Assembly: GCA_965214285.1 (NCBI GenBank)
Contig: OZ243946.1
Coordinates: 2,790,001-2,854,000, forward strand
DNA from: G963422745 sp965214285
GTDB lineage: Bacteria; Actinomycetota; Acidimicrobiia; Acidimicrobiales; Aldehydirespiratoraceae
DNA: 64,000 nucleotides
Direction: 5' to 3'
A program made the translations under genes and the position numbers. This document shows, piece after piece, positions 56,819 to 64,000 of the stretch (within the stretch, counting starts at the first letter, position 1; each line of letters begins with the position of its first letter). The notes under the pieces were generated by a model. It had not been told where the DNA came from, ran no database searches, and worked only from the letters and a program-made list of their open reading frames with translations.

Positions 56819-57618
56819 TGCTCCTCCTGTCGGCCCATGATCTCCTCCTCCATCTCCCAGATGATGGTGAGGATCTCCTCGCGTCTGTCTGCGAACTCCG
56901 CCGAGGCCTTCAGCTCGCGGGCGTCCATGGTCAGCCCCTGCTCGGCGAAGGGAAGCCGGTAGTCCTTGAGGATCCTGCCGGGACGAGGCGCCATCACGAA
57001 GATGCGGTCGCCGAGGTACAGCGCCTCCTCCACCGAGTGGGTGACCAGGATGATGCTGGTGCCGGTCTCCTTCCAGAGCTCGAGGATAAGGCCCTGCATC
57101 TTCTCGCGGGTCAAGGCGTCGAGGGCCCCGAGCGGTTCGTCCATCAGGATCACCTCGGGGTCGTTCGCCAGGCAGCGCGCCAGCGCCACCCGCTGCTGCA
57201 TCCCGCCGGAGAGCTCGTACACCTGCTTGTCGCCGAAGCCCGAGAGCCCCACGATGTCGAGCAGCTCGTTCACGCGTTGCTTGGTCAGGGCGCGGTCGGC
57301 GCGGTTCATGCGCGGCCCGAAGGAGATGTTCTGCTCCACGCTCAGCCACTCGAACAGCGCCCCCTGCTGGAACACCATGCCCCGATCGGGGCCAGGGCCC
57401 CTGACCGGCTCGCCGCCGAGGCTGACCGAGCCGCCGGTCGGCGCCAGGAAGCCCGCCACGATGTTCAACAGCGTGGTCTTGCCGCATCCCGAGGGCCCCA
57501 GCAGGGTGAGCAGATGCCCCGCCGCGAGGTCGAACGACACGTCGCTGAGGGCATGCACCGAGCTCCCGTTGGGAACGTCGTACACCATGTCGACGTTGGC
57601 GACGGTCAGGTCTTGCAT
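56815..57618 (-). CDS. tauB: Taurine/sulfonate ABC transporter ATP-binding protein
   Basis: The 267-residue ATPase contains Walker A LLGPSGCGKTTLLNIVAGFL, the Q-loop GMVFQQGALFEWLSVEQNIS, the signature LSGGMQQRVALARCLANDPE, Walker B VILMDEPLGALDALTREKMQ and the H-loop VTHSVEEALYLGDRIFVMAP. This pattern is that of the nitrate/sulfonate/taurine (SsuB/TauB) class. The C-terminus is acidic (IIWEMEEEIMGRQEEQ). It energises import through TauC. A hairpin lies upstream between tauA and tauB. Confidence 0.93.
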   Translation of the reverse strand: MQDLTVANVDMVYDVPNGSSVHALSDVSFDLAAGHLLTLLGPSGCGKTTLLNIVAGFLAPTGGSVSLGGEPVRGPGPDRGMVFQQGALFEWLSVEQNISFGPRMNRADRALTKQRVNELLDIVGLSGFGDKQVYELSGGMQQRVALARCLANDPEVILMDEPLGALDALTREKMQGLILELWKETGTSIILVTHSVEEALYLGDRIFVMAPRPGRILKDYRLPFAEQGLTMDARELKASAEFADRREEILTIIWEMEEEIMGRQEEQ

Positions 57619-57650
57619 GGTCCCCCCGGAGATCCACGGATGCAGATGCG

Positions 57651-57688
57651 AAGACGGCGCCGGGACCCGGAGGCCCCGACGCCGTCTT
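57651..57688 (-). repeat. Hairpin between tauA and tauB
   Basis: AAGACGGCG (57651-57659) pairs with CGCCGTCTT (57680-57688), a 9-bp stem around about 20 nt that is itself G/C-complementary. No T-run follows. It may stabilise the tauA mRNA or reduce read-through. Confidence 0.65.
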
Positions 57689-57789
57689 GTCGGCTTGGTC
57701 AGTTCATGAGGCCGAGCCCAGCGTAGTGCCAGGTCCGCCCGCAGGCGAATCCGGCGGCCATGCCAGGCCCGGCCCTGAACCTCGGCCGC

Positions 57790-58821
57790 TCAGCCCAGGG
57801 CCTTTGCGGCCTCCAGGTAACTGGTGTCGACCGCACCGGCGAAGTCGCCGACAGCGGGATCGCCGCCGCCGAGCTCGGCGAGGGTCTCCACCTGGCCCTG
57901 CATGGCGGTTGCCACGTTGCCGCCGAGCCAGTCGCTGCCGAGCTGCTCGTCGATCGTCGGGAAGGCGAACCACACCGGGCCGCCCAGGAAGTTGGCGACG
58001 TCCTCCATGCCCGCGGCCTTCGCGATGACGGGGTTGCGCCCCTCCATGTCGTCGGCCCAGGCCTTGTTGAAGTCCTCGGTGGCCCGCAGGAAAGCGGCGA
58101 CCGCGTCGGGATGGTCCACGCCGTACTGGGTGGGGATCGAGACGATGTCGTAGGTGTAGAGACCGATCTCGCTCTCGTGCTCGGCACCGGTCATGATCAG
58201 GTTGCCGCCCGACTCGAGCATGTTGACCACGGCGGCGCCGAAGGCGCAGCCCACGTCGATCTCGCCCGACTCGAACGCCGCGAAGGTCTCAGCACCGCCC
58301 TGAGCCTGAACGATCTCGAGGCTGGCGATGTCGACGCCGAGATGATCCATCATCGACAGCATCTTGTAGTGGGTGACGTTGCCGAACGGCGTCAAGACCT
58401 TGGCGCCGGCAAGGGTCTCAGCGGCGTTGTCCTTGGTCACGCCGAGGCTGCCCTGGGCGACGCAGTTGTCGGCCTCGGAGTAGCTCACGGCGATGCCGAC
58501 CAGCTTGAGGTCGGCGCCAGCGTTGATGGACGCCGCAAACGGGGTGAGTCCCTGCGAATAGGCGATGTCGACGCTGCCTGAGATCATCCCCTGGGACATC
58601 TCGCCGCCGCTGTTGAGCGGAATCCAGTTGATCTCGGCACCGACGGCCTCGGCGAAGCTGCCGTCGTCTTGGCCGTACTGGTTCGGCGTCGGCCACTGGG
58701 CGAAGTAGGCGACGTCGATCGACTCGACGCTGAGGTCCTCAGCCGCGGTGTCGTCGTCGTCTCCCCCGCAGGCTGCGGCGAACAGCCCGAAGGCCATCAG
58801 GAGTAGGAACAGTTTCTTCAC
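57790..58821 (-). CDS. tauA: Taurine/sulfonate ABC transporter substrate-binding lipoprotein
   Basis: The 343-residue protein starts with a lipoprotein signal (KKLFLLLMAFGLFAAACGGD, Cys18), followed by an acidic linker. The mature part is a type II periplasmic binding fold: VAYFAQWPTPNQYGQDDGSF, SGSVDIAYSQGLTPFAASIN, FGNVTHYKMLSMMDHLGVDI and GEIDVGCAFGAAVVNML. This family binds taurine or other sulfonates and amino-acid-like ligands. A strong GGAGGG ribosome binding site precedes the GTG start, unlike the leaderless genes nearby. It lies after tpa and before tauB. Confidence 0.9.
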   Translation of the reverse strand: MKKLFLLLMAFGLFAAACGGDDDDTAAEDLSVESIDVAYFAQWPTPNQYGQDDGSFAEAVGAEINWIPLNSGGEMSQGMISGSVDIAYSQGLTPFAASINAGADLKLVGIAVSYSEADNCVAQGSLGVTKDNAAETLAGAKVLTPFGNVTHYKMLSMMDHLGVDIASLEIVQAQGGAETFAAFESGEIDVGCAFGAAVVNMLESGGNLIMTGAEHESEIGLYTYDIVSIPTQYGVDHPDAVAAFLRATEDFNKAWADDMEGRNPVIAKAAGMEDVANFLGGPVWFAFPTIDEQLGSDWLGGNVATAMQGQVETLAELGGGDPAVGDFAGAVDTSYLEAAKALG

Positions 58822-58956
58822 GTTGCCCTCCAGCTTTGTGAATCGGGTGTGGGATGCAGGACTGTCGTTTGTCGCTGCCGGGCGCCCCTGAACAGGCGAC
58901 CAGCATCTGCACGATGCACGATAGACGAAATTTCCGGCGCTTGCTCGCGGAATCGC

Positions 58957-60318
58957 TCAGCTCCCCGCGGCGCCGCCCGAGAGCCAGGCCGCGGCGCCTT
59001 CGAGGATGCGGTCGCTGCGCTCCACGATGTCGTCGATCACGGCCTGGTCGGCGATCAGCGGGGGCGAGTAGGTGAGCATCGTGGCGCCCCGGTCGTCGGG
59101 GCGGATCAGCAGCCCCTCTCGGCGCAGCAGCGAGGCGAGCACCCCGCCCTGCAGCCCGGCGGTCTCGGCTTCGCTGAGTTCGCGGCCTTCCGCCCGCGAG
59201 CCCATCAGCTCCAGCGCGTAGAAGAAGCCGGTGCCGCGCCATTCGCGCACGATGTCGTGGCGCTCGGCGAGCCCGGCGATGCCGTCGCGGAAGCAGCCCT
59301 CGGTGGCGCGCACGTGGTCCATGATCCGCTCGTCGTGCATGGCGGCGATGTTGGCCGCCGCCACCGCCGTGGCCACCGGATGGCCGCCGAAGGTGGCGCC
59401 GTGGTTGAACAGGCCCGCATCCGACTCCCAGATCCGCTCCAGCAGCGGGCGGCGCACGATCAGCCCGCCGAGCGGCACATAGGCGCTGGTGACGCCCTTG
59501 GCGAAGGTGATCAGATCCGGCGTCACGCCGAAGCGCTCGCTGCCGAAGAAGTGGCCGAGGCGGCCGAACGAGCAGATCACCTCGTCCGCGCAGAGCAGCA
59601 CGCCGTGGCGGTCGCAGATCTGGCGCAGCCTGGGCCAGTAGCCCTCGGGGGGCACCACGCAGCCGCGGCCGTTCTGGACCGGCTCGGCGATCACCATGGC
59701 GACCGTCTCGGGGCCTTCGGCGACGATCAGATCCTCGATTGCCTCAGCGCTGGCCAGCTCCTCGGGGGTGTCGCCGAGCGTGGTCGGGGCGTGGCGCACG
59801 CCGTCCCACATCATCGGCGCGAAGGTGCCGCGGAACTTGGGCACGCCGGTGACCGTGAGCGCCCCGAGGGTGGTGCCGTGGTAGCTCCACTCACGCGAGA
59901 TCACCTTGTAGCGCGACGGCTCGCCGCTGGCGACGTGGTAGTTGCGGGCGAACTTCAGCGCCGACTCCACGGCCTCGGATCCCGAGTTGACGAAGAACAC
60001 CTCGTTCAGGTCGCCCGGCGCCTCCTCGGCGATCAGGGCGGCAGCGCTGGCGACCGGCTCGTGCGCGGTGCCCCAGTTGGGGTAGAAGGCCAGCTTCTCC
60101 ATCTGCGCCTGGGCCACGGCGGCGAGGTCGGAGCGCCCGTGGCCGAGGTTGGTGCAGAACAGCCCGGCGAGGCCGTCGAGGTATCTGCGGCCTTCCGTGT
60201 CGGTCACGTAGCAGCCCTCGCCGCGCTCCACGACGATCATCTCGGCGGCCTTCCAGGCGCTGCCCTTGGTGAAGTGAGGGACGACGTGGGCCGCAGCCGC
60301 AGCACGCATATCAGCCAC
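58957..60318 (-). CDS. tpa: Taurine--pyruvate aminotransferase
   Basis: This class III PLP aminotransferase of 453 residues has YLDGLAGLFCTNLGHGRSDL, NSGSEAVESALKFARNYHVA, SREWSYHGTTLGALTVTG, EPVQNGRGCVVPPEGYWPRL, CADEVICSFGRLGHFFGSER, the PLP Lys in ITFAKGVTSAYVPLGG and HGATFGGHPVATAVA. It would transfer the amino group of taurine to pyruvate, giving sulfoacetaldehyde and alanine. The taurine specificity rests mainly on the operon with tauABC, pta and xsc. GTG 60318 is 6 nt after a TAGGCT box, supporting that start. ATG 60309 is an alternative. Confidence 0.9.
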   Translation of the reverse strand: MADMRAAAAAHVVPHFTKGSAWKAAEMIVVERGEGCYVTDTEGRRYLDGLAGLFCTNLGHGRSDLAAVAQAQMEKLAFYPNWGTAHEPVASAAALIAEEAPGDLNEVFFVNSGSEAVESALKFARNYHVASGEPSRYKVISREWSYHGTTLGALTVTGVPKFRGTFAPMMWDGVRHAPTTLGDTPEELASAEAIEDLIVAEGPETVAMVIAEPVQNGRGCVVPPEGYWPRLRQICDRHGVLLCADEVICSFGRLGHFFGSERFGVTPDLITFAKGVTSAYVPLGGLIVRRPLLERIWESDAGLFNHGATFGGHPVATAVAAANIAAMHDERIMDHVRATEGCFRDGIAGLAERHDIVREWRGTGFFYALELMGSRAEGRELSEAETAGLQGGVLASLLRREGLLIRPDDRGATMLTYSPPLIADQAVIDDIVERSDRILEGAAAWLSGGAAGS

Positions 60319-60324
60319 GGCGAG

Positions 60325-60330
60325 AGCCTA
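60325..60330 (-). promoter_or_regulatory. -10 box of the taurine operon (TAGGCT), leaderless type
   Basis: TAGGCT on the minus strand is followed by CTCGCC (6 nt) and the tpa GTG. No -35 match and no operator palindrome were recognised. Confidence 0.45.
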
Positions 60331-60480
60331 ACGGCGGCACTGGTCGCGCGGTGCCGGGTTTCGGCGCTCCTGGCTGGCCCGCGGGCACCGCCGCCCTGAT
60401 GCTTGGGGCGAGCCTGCAGCGCGCATCGGTTGCCGCGTGCTGCCAGGCGTCTCGGTTGGGGCCTGCCGCGAGGCCAGGGC

Positions 60481-60486
60481 TACGGT
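60481..60486 (+). promoter_or_regulatory. -10 box of the quinone oxidoreductase gene (TACGGT)
   Basis: TACGGT is followed by CTGCGCC (7 nt) and the ATG. TTGGGG 19 bp upstream is a weak -35 candidate, similar to the TTGGGA used at 5080. Confidence 0.45.
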
Positions 60487-60493
60487 CTGCGCC

Positions 60494-61468
60494 ATGCGCG
60501 TATGGCAGTCACACGAACTCGGCGACCCGATCGACGTCCTCGGGCTCAGCGAGGCGCCCGATCCCGAGCCCGGGCCGGGCCAGGTGCTGATCGACACCAC
60601 CGCCGTCGGCCTCACCTTCCCCGACGTGCTGAGCTGTCGGGGCCAGTACCAGGTGAAGACCACGTTCCCGTTCACGCCCGGAGGCGAGACCGCCGGGGTG
60701 GTGCGAGCGCTCGGCGAGGGCGTGCAGGGGCTCGATGTCGGCGCGGCGGTGACCCTGCTCGGCGGAGGCCTGCGCGAGCGCAACGTGGTCCCCGCCGCTG
60801 CCTGTCACCCGTATCCAGTCGACGTGCTGAGCCCGGCTGAGGCCGCGGCGCTGCCCGTCAACTACTGCACCACCTATTTCGCCCTGCACGACCGTGCGGG
60901 CCTGCAGGCCGGCGAGACGGTGCTGATCACCGGCGCCGCGGGCGGCACCGGCACGGCCTGCATCCAGCTCAGCCTGGCGGCGGGGGCGCTGCCGATCGCG
61001 GTGGTCGGCGGCGCCGAGAAGGCCGAGCTGGTGCGCAGCCTCGGCGTGAGCCACGTGGTCGACCACCAGCAGACGCCCGAGTGGGTGGACACGGTGCGCG
61101 AGCTTTCCGGCGGCGGGGTCGACGTGGCCTACGACGCGGTGGGCGGCGACGCCTTCCACCAGGTGCGGCGCTGCATGGCCTGGAACGGGCGGCTGCTGGT
61201 GATCGGCTTCGTGGGCGGCATCCCGCAGGCGCCGCTGAACCATGCCCTGCTGAAGAACTACTCGATCGTGGGCGTCCACTGGGGGGCCTCGCTGATGCGC
61301 GACCCGGACTCGATCGGCCGTCAGCTGGCGGCGCTGTTCGCCCTCGCCGCCGACGACAAGGTGCGCCCGGCGCTGTACCCGCCGGTGGCCTTCGACGACG
61401 CGGCGCGTGCCCTGCAGGACATCGCCGAGCGCAAGGTCAGCGGCAAGGCAGTCGTCGTCTTGGACTGA
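60494..61468 (+). CDS. NADPH:quinone oxidoreductase-type medium-chain dehydrogenase
   Basis: The 324-residue protein has the GroES-like N-terminal domain (GQVLIDTTAVGLTFPDVLSC, PFTPGGETAGVV) and a Rossmann domain with VLITGAAGGTGTACIQLSLA and the typical loop GVDVAYDAVGGDAFHQVRRC. No cysteine/histidine zinc-ligand set is present, as in zeta-crystallin-like quinone oxidoreductases. Function is NADPH-dependent reduction of a quinone or enone; the substrate is unknown. It is divergent from the taurine operon, with the ATG placed 7 nt after TACGGT. Its last codons (VVVLD, stop) are repeated just downstream. Confidence 0.85.
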   Translation: MRVWQSHELGDPIDVLGLSEAPDPEPGPGQVLIDTTAVGLTFPDVLSCRGQYQVKTTFPFTPGGETAGVVRALGEGVQGLDVGAAVTLLGGGLRERNVVPAAACHPYPVDVLSPAEAAALPVNYCTTYFALHDRAGLQAGETVLITGAAGGTGTACIQLSLAAGALPIAVVGGAEKAELVRSLGVSHVVDHQQTPEWVDTVRELSGGGVDVAYDAVGGDAFHQVRRCMAWNGRLLVIGFVGGIPQAPLNHALLKNYSIVGVHWGASLMRDPDSIGRQLAALFALAADDKVRPALYPPVAFDDAARALQDIAERKVSGKAVVVLD

Positions 61469-61505
61469 GGCTCTTTCCCCGGACCCGGTCGTCGTCTTGG
61501 ACTGA
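61451..61505 (+). repeat. 18-bp direct repeat of the oxidoreductase 3' end
   Basis: GTCGTCGTCTTGGACTGA, the last five codons and stop of the gene (61451-61468), recurs exactly at 61488-61505 after a 19-bp gap. Confidence 0.95.
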
Positions 61506-61515
61506 GCGCGCGCGG

Positions 61516-62313
61516 CTAGTACAGCGCGCCTGAGCCGCCGGGGCCGTCCGCGCTGTCGGCGGCGCTGTCGCCTCGGGCCAGGGCCAGCTCGGCGGCCGCG
61601 CCGAGGCCGATGGCGAGCTGGTCGGCGGTGGCGGTCACCATGCGAAAGCCCTGCTCGAAGCGGGTCTGCACCAAGGCGCCGCTGGCGTGACAGCCCGGCA
61701 CCACCCCGGCATTTCCGCAGGCCTCGACGATCCGGGCGTAGGCCTCGTCGAAGGCCAGCTCGCCGTCGTTGTTGGCCGGCGGCAGCCCGAGCGTGAGCGA
61801 CAGGTCCGCCGGGCCGACGTACACCGCGTCGATGCCCGGCACGGCCAGGATGTCGTCGATGGCCTCGACGGCCTGGCGGGTCTCGATCATGGGGATGCAG
61901 GCCACGTTGTCGGCCGCCCAGGCGTGGTAGTCGTCGTGGCGGTAGCGGGCCACGGTCGGCCCCGACGAGCGGGCGCCGTCGGGCGCGTAGCGGCAGGCGC
62001 TCACCGCCGCTTCGGCCTCGGCGACCGAGTTGACCATGGGGATGATCACGCCGTGGGCGCCGGCGTCGAGCATCTTGCCGATGACCCCCGGCTCGTTCCA
62101 GGGCACCCGCACCAGCGGGCTGGTCCCGGCGAGCTCGATGGCGCGGATCATCTCGACGGCCTGCTGGTAGCCGACGTTGCCGTGCTGGGCGTCGACGCAC
62201 ACGTAGTCGAAGCCGGCGTGCGCCATGACCTCAGCCGACAGCGTGGCCGGGATCGACAGCCAGCCGCCGACTGCCCGCCCGCCGTCCCGGAGATGGCGCC
62301 GAAGGGACTTCAT
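61516..62313 (-). CDS. HpcH/HpaI-type class II aldolase or citrate-lyase-like protein
   Basis: The 265-residue TIM-barrel protein shows GGWLSIPATLSAEVMAHAGF, DYVCVDAQHGNVGYQQAVEM, LVRVPWNEPGVIGKMLDAGA, HGVIIPMVNSVAEAEAAVSA, CIPMIETRQAVEAIDDILAV and AVYVGPADLSLTLG. These are the metal-binding and phosphate-loop blocks of the 2,4-dihydroxyhept-2-enedioate / 4-hydroxy-2-oxovalerate aldolase family. The reaction is retro-aldol cleavage of a 2-oxo-4-hydroxy acid; the substrate is unknown. It is convergent with the oxidoreductase and divergent from the decarboxylase. A 20-residue Ala/Asp/Gly tail closes the protein. Confidence 0.87.
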   Translation of the reverse strand: MKSLRRHLRDGGRAVGGWLSIPATLSAEVMAHAGFDYVCVDAQHGNVGYQQAVEMIRAIELAGTSPLVRVPWNEPGVIGKMLDAGAHGVIIPMVNSVAEAEAAVSACRYAPDGARSSGPTVARYRHDDYHAWAADNVACIPMIETRQAVEAIDDILAVPGIDAVYVGPADLSLTLGLPPANNDGELAFDEAYARIVEACGNAGVVPGCHASGALVQTRFEQGFRMVTATADQLAIGLGAAAELALARGDSAADSADGPGGSGALY

Positions 62314-62430
62314 GGCAAAGTGGTCTAGCAGCGTTGCGCTGCGGTGCCACAGTCCAGCCCGACCCTGCCGCCGCCCGCCCTGCCGTCCGCCCTGTCGCCA
62401 GACCAGCACCCGAGAACCAGCCCGCCGAAG

Positions 62431-63828
62431 ATGACCGAGCCGTTCTTTCCCGTCGACCCAGAGCTCGCCGAGCAGGTGATCCGCTGGTCGCGCCGGTACC
62501 TGGCCGGCGGCGAGGATCCCGTGGCCCGCGCCAGGCCCGCCAGCGAGCTCGAAGCCGACCTGAGCGGCTCGATCACCCCGGACGGGATCGGCGGCGACGA
62601 GGCGCTGCGGCGCTGGAGCGAGGTGATCGTGCCGGCGACGCGTTCGATGCGCCATCCGATGAACCTGTCCTACATACCCAGCTCGGCGGCGCCAACGGCG
62701 CTGCTGTTCGACATGGCGGTGAGCGCGGCCAACCTGATGGGCGCCATCTGGGAGTGCGGGGCCGGGGCGATCGCTGCCGAGAACCAAGCGCTGCGCTGGC
62801 TGGCCGACCTGGCAGGATTCGGATCAGGCGCCGGGGGCACGTTCGTCTCCGGCGGCACGCTGGGCAACCTGAGCGCCCTGGTCACCGCCCGCCACGCCCA
62901 TCAGGCCCGGCGCGGCCCGCCCGCAGAGCAGGCCGACGAGACCGGGCGAGGCGAGCGACCAGCGCGGCCGATGGTGCTGGCGGCCGCGGCGGCGCACTCG
63001 TCGATCTCCACGGCTGCCAACGTGATGGACGTCGACCTGATGCGCCTCGACGGCGACGACCACGGGCGCCTCCGCGGCGCCGACCTCGAAGCGGCCGCGG
63101 CGGTGCTCGGGCCGGCCGCTGAGCGGGTCTTCGCGGTGGTGGCCAGCGTCGGCACCACCAACGCCGGCGTGGTCGACGACCTGGCGTCGCTGGCCGAGGT
63201 CTGCGAGCGCCGCGGCTGGTGGCTGCACGTCGACGGCGCCTACGGGCTGGCCGCCATGGCGTCAACGTCGGTGCGGACCCGCCTGGCGGGCCTGGAGCGA
63301 GCCGACAGCTTCATCGTCGACCCCCACAAGTGGCTGTTCGCGCCCTACGACTCCTGCGCCCTGGTCTACCGCGACCCGGAGCTGTCCGCGGCGGCCCACA
63401 CCCAGCACGCGGGCTACCTGGAGATGATCGACCACGAGAAGTGGAACCCGTCGTATCACGCCGTGCAGCTCTCCCGGCGCGCCCGCGGGCTGCCGCTGTG
63501 GTTCTGCCTGGCCGTACACGGCACCGACCGCTTCGCAGAGGCCGTCGAGCGCTCGCTGGCCACCGCCGGCGAGGTCGCTGTGGGCATCCGCGAGCGCCGT
63601 CACCTGGAGCTGGTGATGGCGCCGGACCTCACCATCGTGCTGTTCCGCAGGCCCGGCTGGAGCGAGGACCGCATGGCCGCCTGGGCCGACGAGCACGCCC
63701 GGCTCGGCAGCGCCCTGATCCTGCCCACCCGCTTGCGCGACGAGCTGATGTTCCGGATGTGCTTCGTCAACCCCGACACGCAGGCCGCCGAGGTGCTGGC
63801 GGTGCTCGACACCATGGCCGCCGACTGA
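62431..63828 (+). CDS. Group II pyridoxal-dependent decarboxylase
   Basis: The 465-residue protein has HPMNLSYIPSSAAPTALLFD, FVSGGTLGNLSALVTARHAH, VVASVGTTNAGVVDDLASLA, WLHVDGAYGLAAMA (cofactor Asp) and the PLP lysine in SFIVDPHKWLFAPYDSCALV. The family includes aromatic-amino-acid, glutamate, aspartate and cysteine-sulfinate decarboxylases, and I cannot choose from sequence alone. Cysteine-sulfinate or cysteate decarboxylase, which lead to taurine, would suit the neighbourhood but that is speculative. ATG 62431 was chosen because the conserved region starts soon after. A GTG at 62344 would add 29 Pro/Ser-rich residues. Confidence 0.85.
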   Translation: MTEPFFPVDPELAEQVIRWSRRYLAGGEDPVARARPASELEADLSGSITPDGIGGDEALRRWSEVIVPATRSMRHPMNLSYIPSSAAPTALLFDMAVSAANLMGAIWECGAGAIAAENQALRWLADLAGFGSGAGGTFVSGGTLGNLSALVTARHAHQARRGPPAEQADETGRGERPARPMVLAAAAAHSSISTAANVMDVDLMRLDGDDHGRLRGADLEAAAAVLGPAAERVFAVVASVGTTNAGVVDDLASLAEVCERRGWWLHVDGAYGLAAMASTSVRTRLAGLERADSFIVDPHKWLFAPYDSCALVYRDPELSAAAHTQHAGYLEMIDHEKWNPSYHAVQLSRRARGLPLWFCLAVHGTDRFAEAVERSLATAGEVAVGIRERRHLELVMAPDLTIVLFRRPGWSEDRMAAWADEHARLGSALILPTRLRDELMFRMCFVNPDTQAAEVLAVLDTMAAD

Positions 63829-63941
63829 ACGGCGAGCGGGCTGTCGATCAGCAGCCGCCCGTCCGACGCGAAGCAGCCGATCAACCGGCCGAGCAGCCGC
63901 GGATTTTGGCGGACCGCCGCTGCGCCGGCACGATGGCGGCC

Positions 63942-64000
63942 ATGAGCGACACCACGATCGACCCCACCCCGCTGCCCAAGAGCTACACAGAAGTCCACGG
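63942..64000 (+). CDS. Start of an unidentified gene, cut by window end
   Basis: An ATG at 63942 (alternative ATG 63933) opens MSDTTIDPTPLPKSYTEVHG and runs to the last base. It is 113 bp downstream of the decarboxylase. Twenty residues are too few to identify a family. Confidence 0.4.
   Translation, partial: MSDTTIDPTPLPKSYTEVH

Overview
The window is G+C-rich (roughly 70%) DNA from an actinobacterium. The evidence is the gene order (argCJBDFRGH - mpg - tyrS - TPR protein - HAD phosphatase - tlyA - nadK - recN - pyrG - nudix - xerD - scpA - scpB - rlu - cmk, the same order as the Rv1652-Rv1713 stretch of Mycobacterium tuberculosis), the actinobacterial insertion in the 23S rRNA, PASTA proteins with Thr-rich linkers, and frequent -10 boxes placed for leaderless mRNAs. 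The 16S sequence (for example TTACCTGGGTTTGACATG) and the korAB/taurine gene content fit the class Acidimicrobiia. That placement is inference, not a database result.

Layout. 1-3.6 kb: the end of a PASTA protein, two intact IS3-family elements inserted 31 bp apart, and a small protein sharing a C-terminal WVC...C motif with the PASTA protein. 3.6-5.1 kb: gene-poor, repeat-rich DNA with a 16-C tract and truncated copies of the 5' end of the following DUF222/HNH (13E12-type) gene. 7.2-14.3 kb (minus): scpA-scpB-rluB-tyrA-aroA-cmk-plsC, mostly overlapping, divergent from trpS. 15.4-26.5 kb (minus): korA-korB-HAD-tlyA-nadK-recN, then pyrG-nudix-xerD. 26.7 kb: glpD (plus). 28.3-29.8 kb: a TPR protein with a basic repetitive N-terminus. 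29.9-35.6 kb (minus): a complete 16S-23S-5S rRNA operon with no spacer tRNA, a recognisable promoter and a terminator. 35.7-41.5 kb: tyrS, a class A PBP with PASTA domains, a small membrane protein and a 3-methyladenine DNA glycosylase. 41.5-50.2 kb (minus): the full arginine biosynthesis operon argCJBDFRGH behind an ARG box. 50.2-60.3 kb (minus): a taurine uptake and dissimilation operon (tpa-tauA-tauB-tauC-pta-xsc) running directly into cobS-cobT-like genes. 60.5-64 kb: quinone oxidoreductase, HpcH-type aldolase and a group II PLP decarboxylase.

How the genes work together. Taurine is imported by TauABC and transaminated by Tpa to sulfoacetaldehyde. Xsc splits that to acetyl phosphate and sulfite, and Pta makes acetyl-CoA. 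The ArgR gene lies inside the operon it probably controls through the operator in front of argC. ScpA/ScpB/XerD serve chromosome segregation. GlpD sits opposite an operon holding a HAD phosphatase related by synteny to the mycobacterial glycerol-3-phosphate phosphatase.

Most interesting patterns. (1) Many operon-leading genes have a TANNNT box exactly 6-8 nt before the start codon. (2) The last codons plus stop of several genes are repeated just downstream (trpS, xerD, the quinone oxidoreductase, the glycosylase, argR, korA). (3) Two genes appear to start at CTG in a CTGA overlap. (4) The 5' end and promoter of the HNH gene are tandemly copied. (5) The 23S rRNA carries an unusual extra arm.
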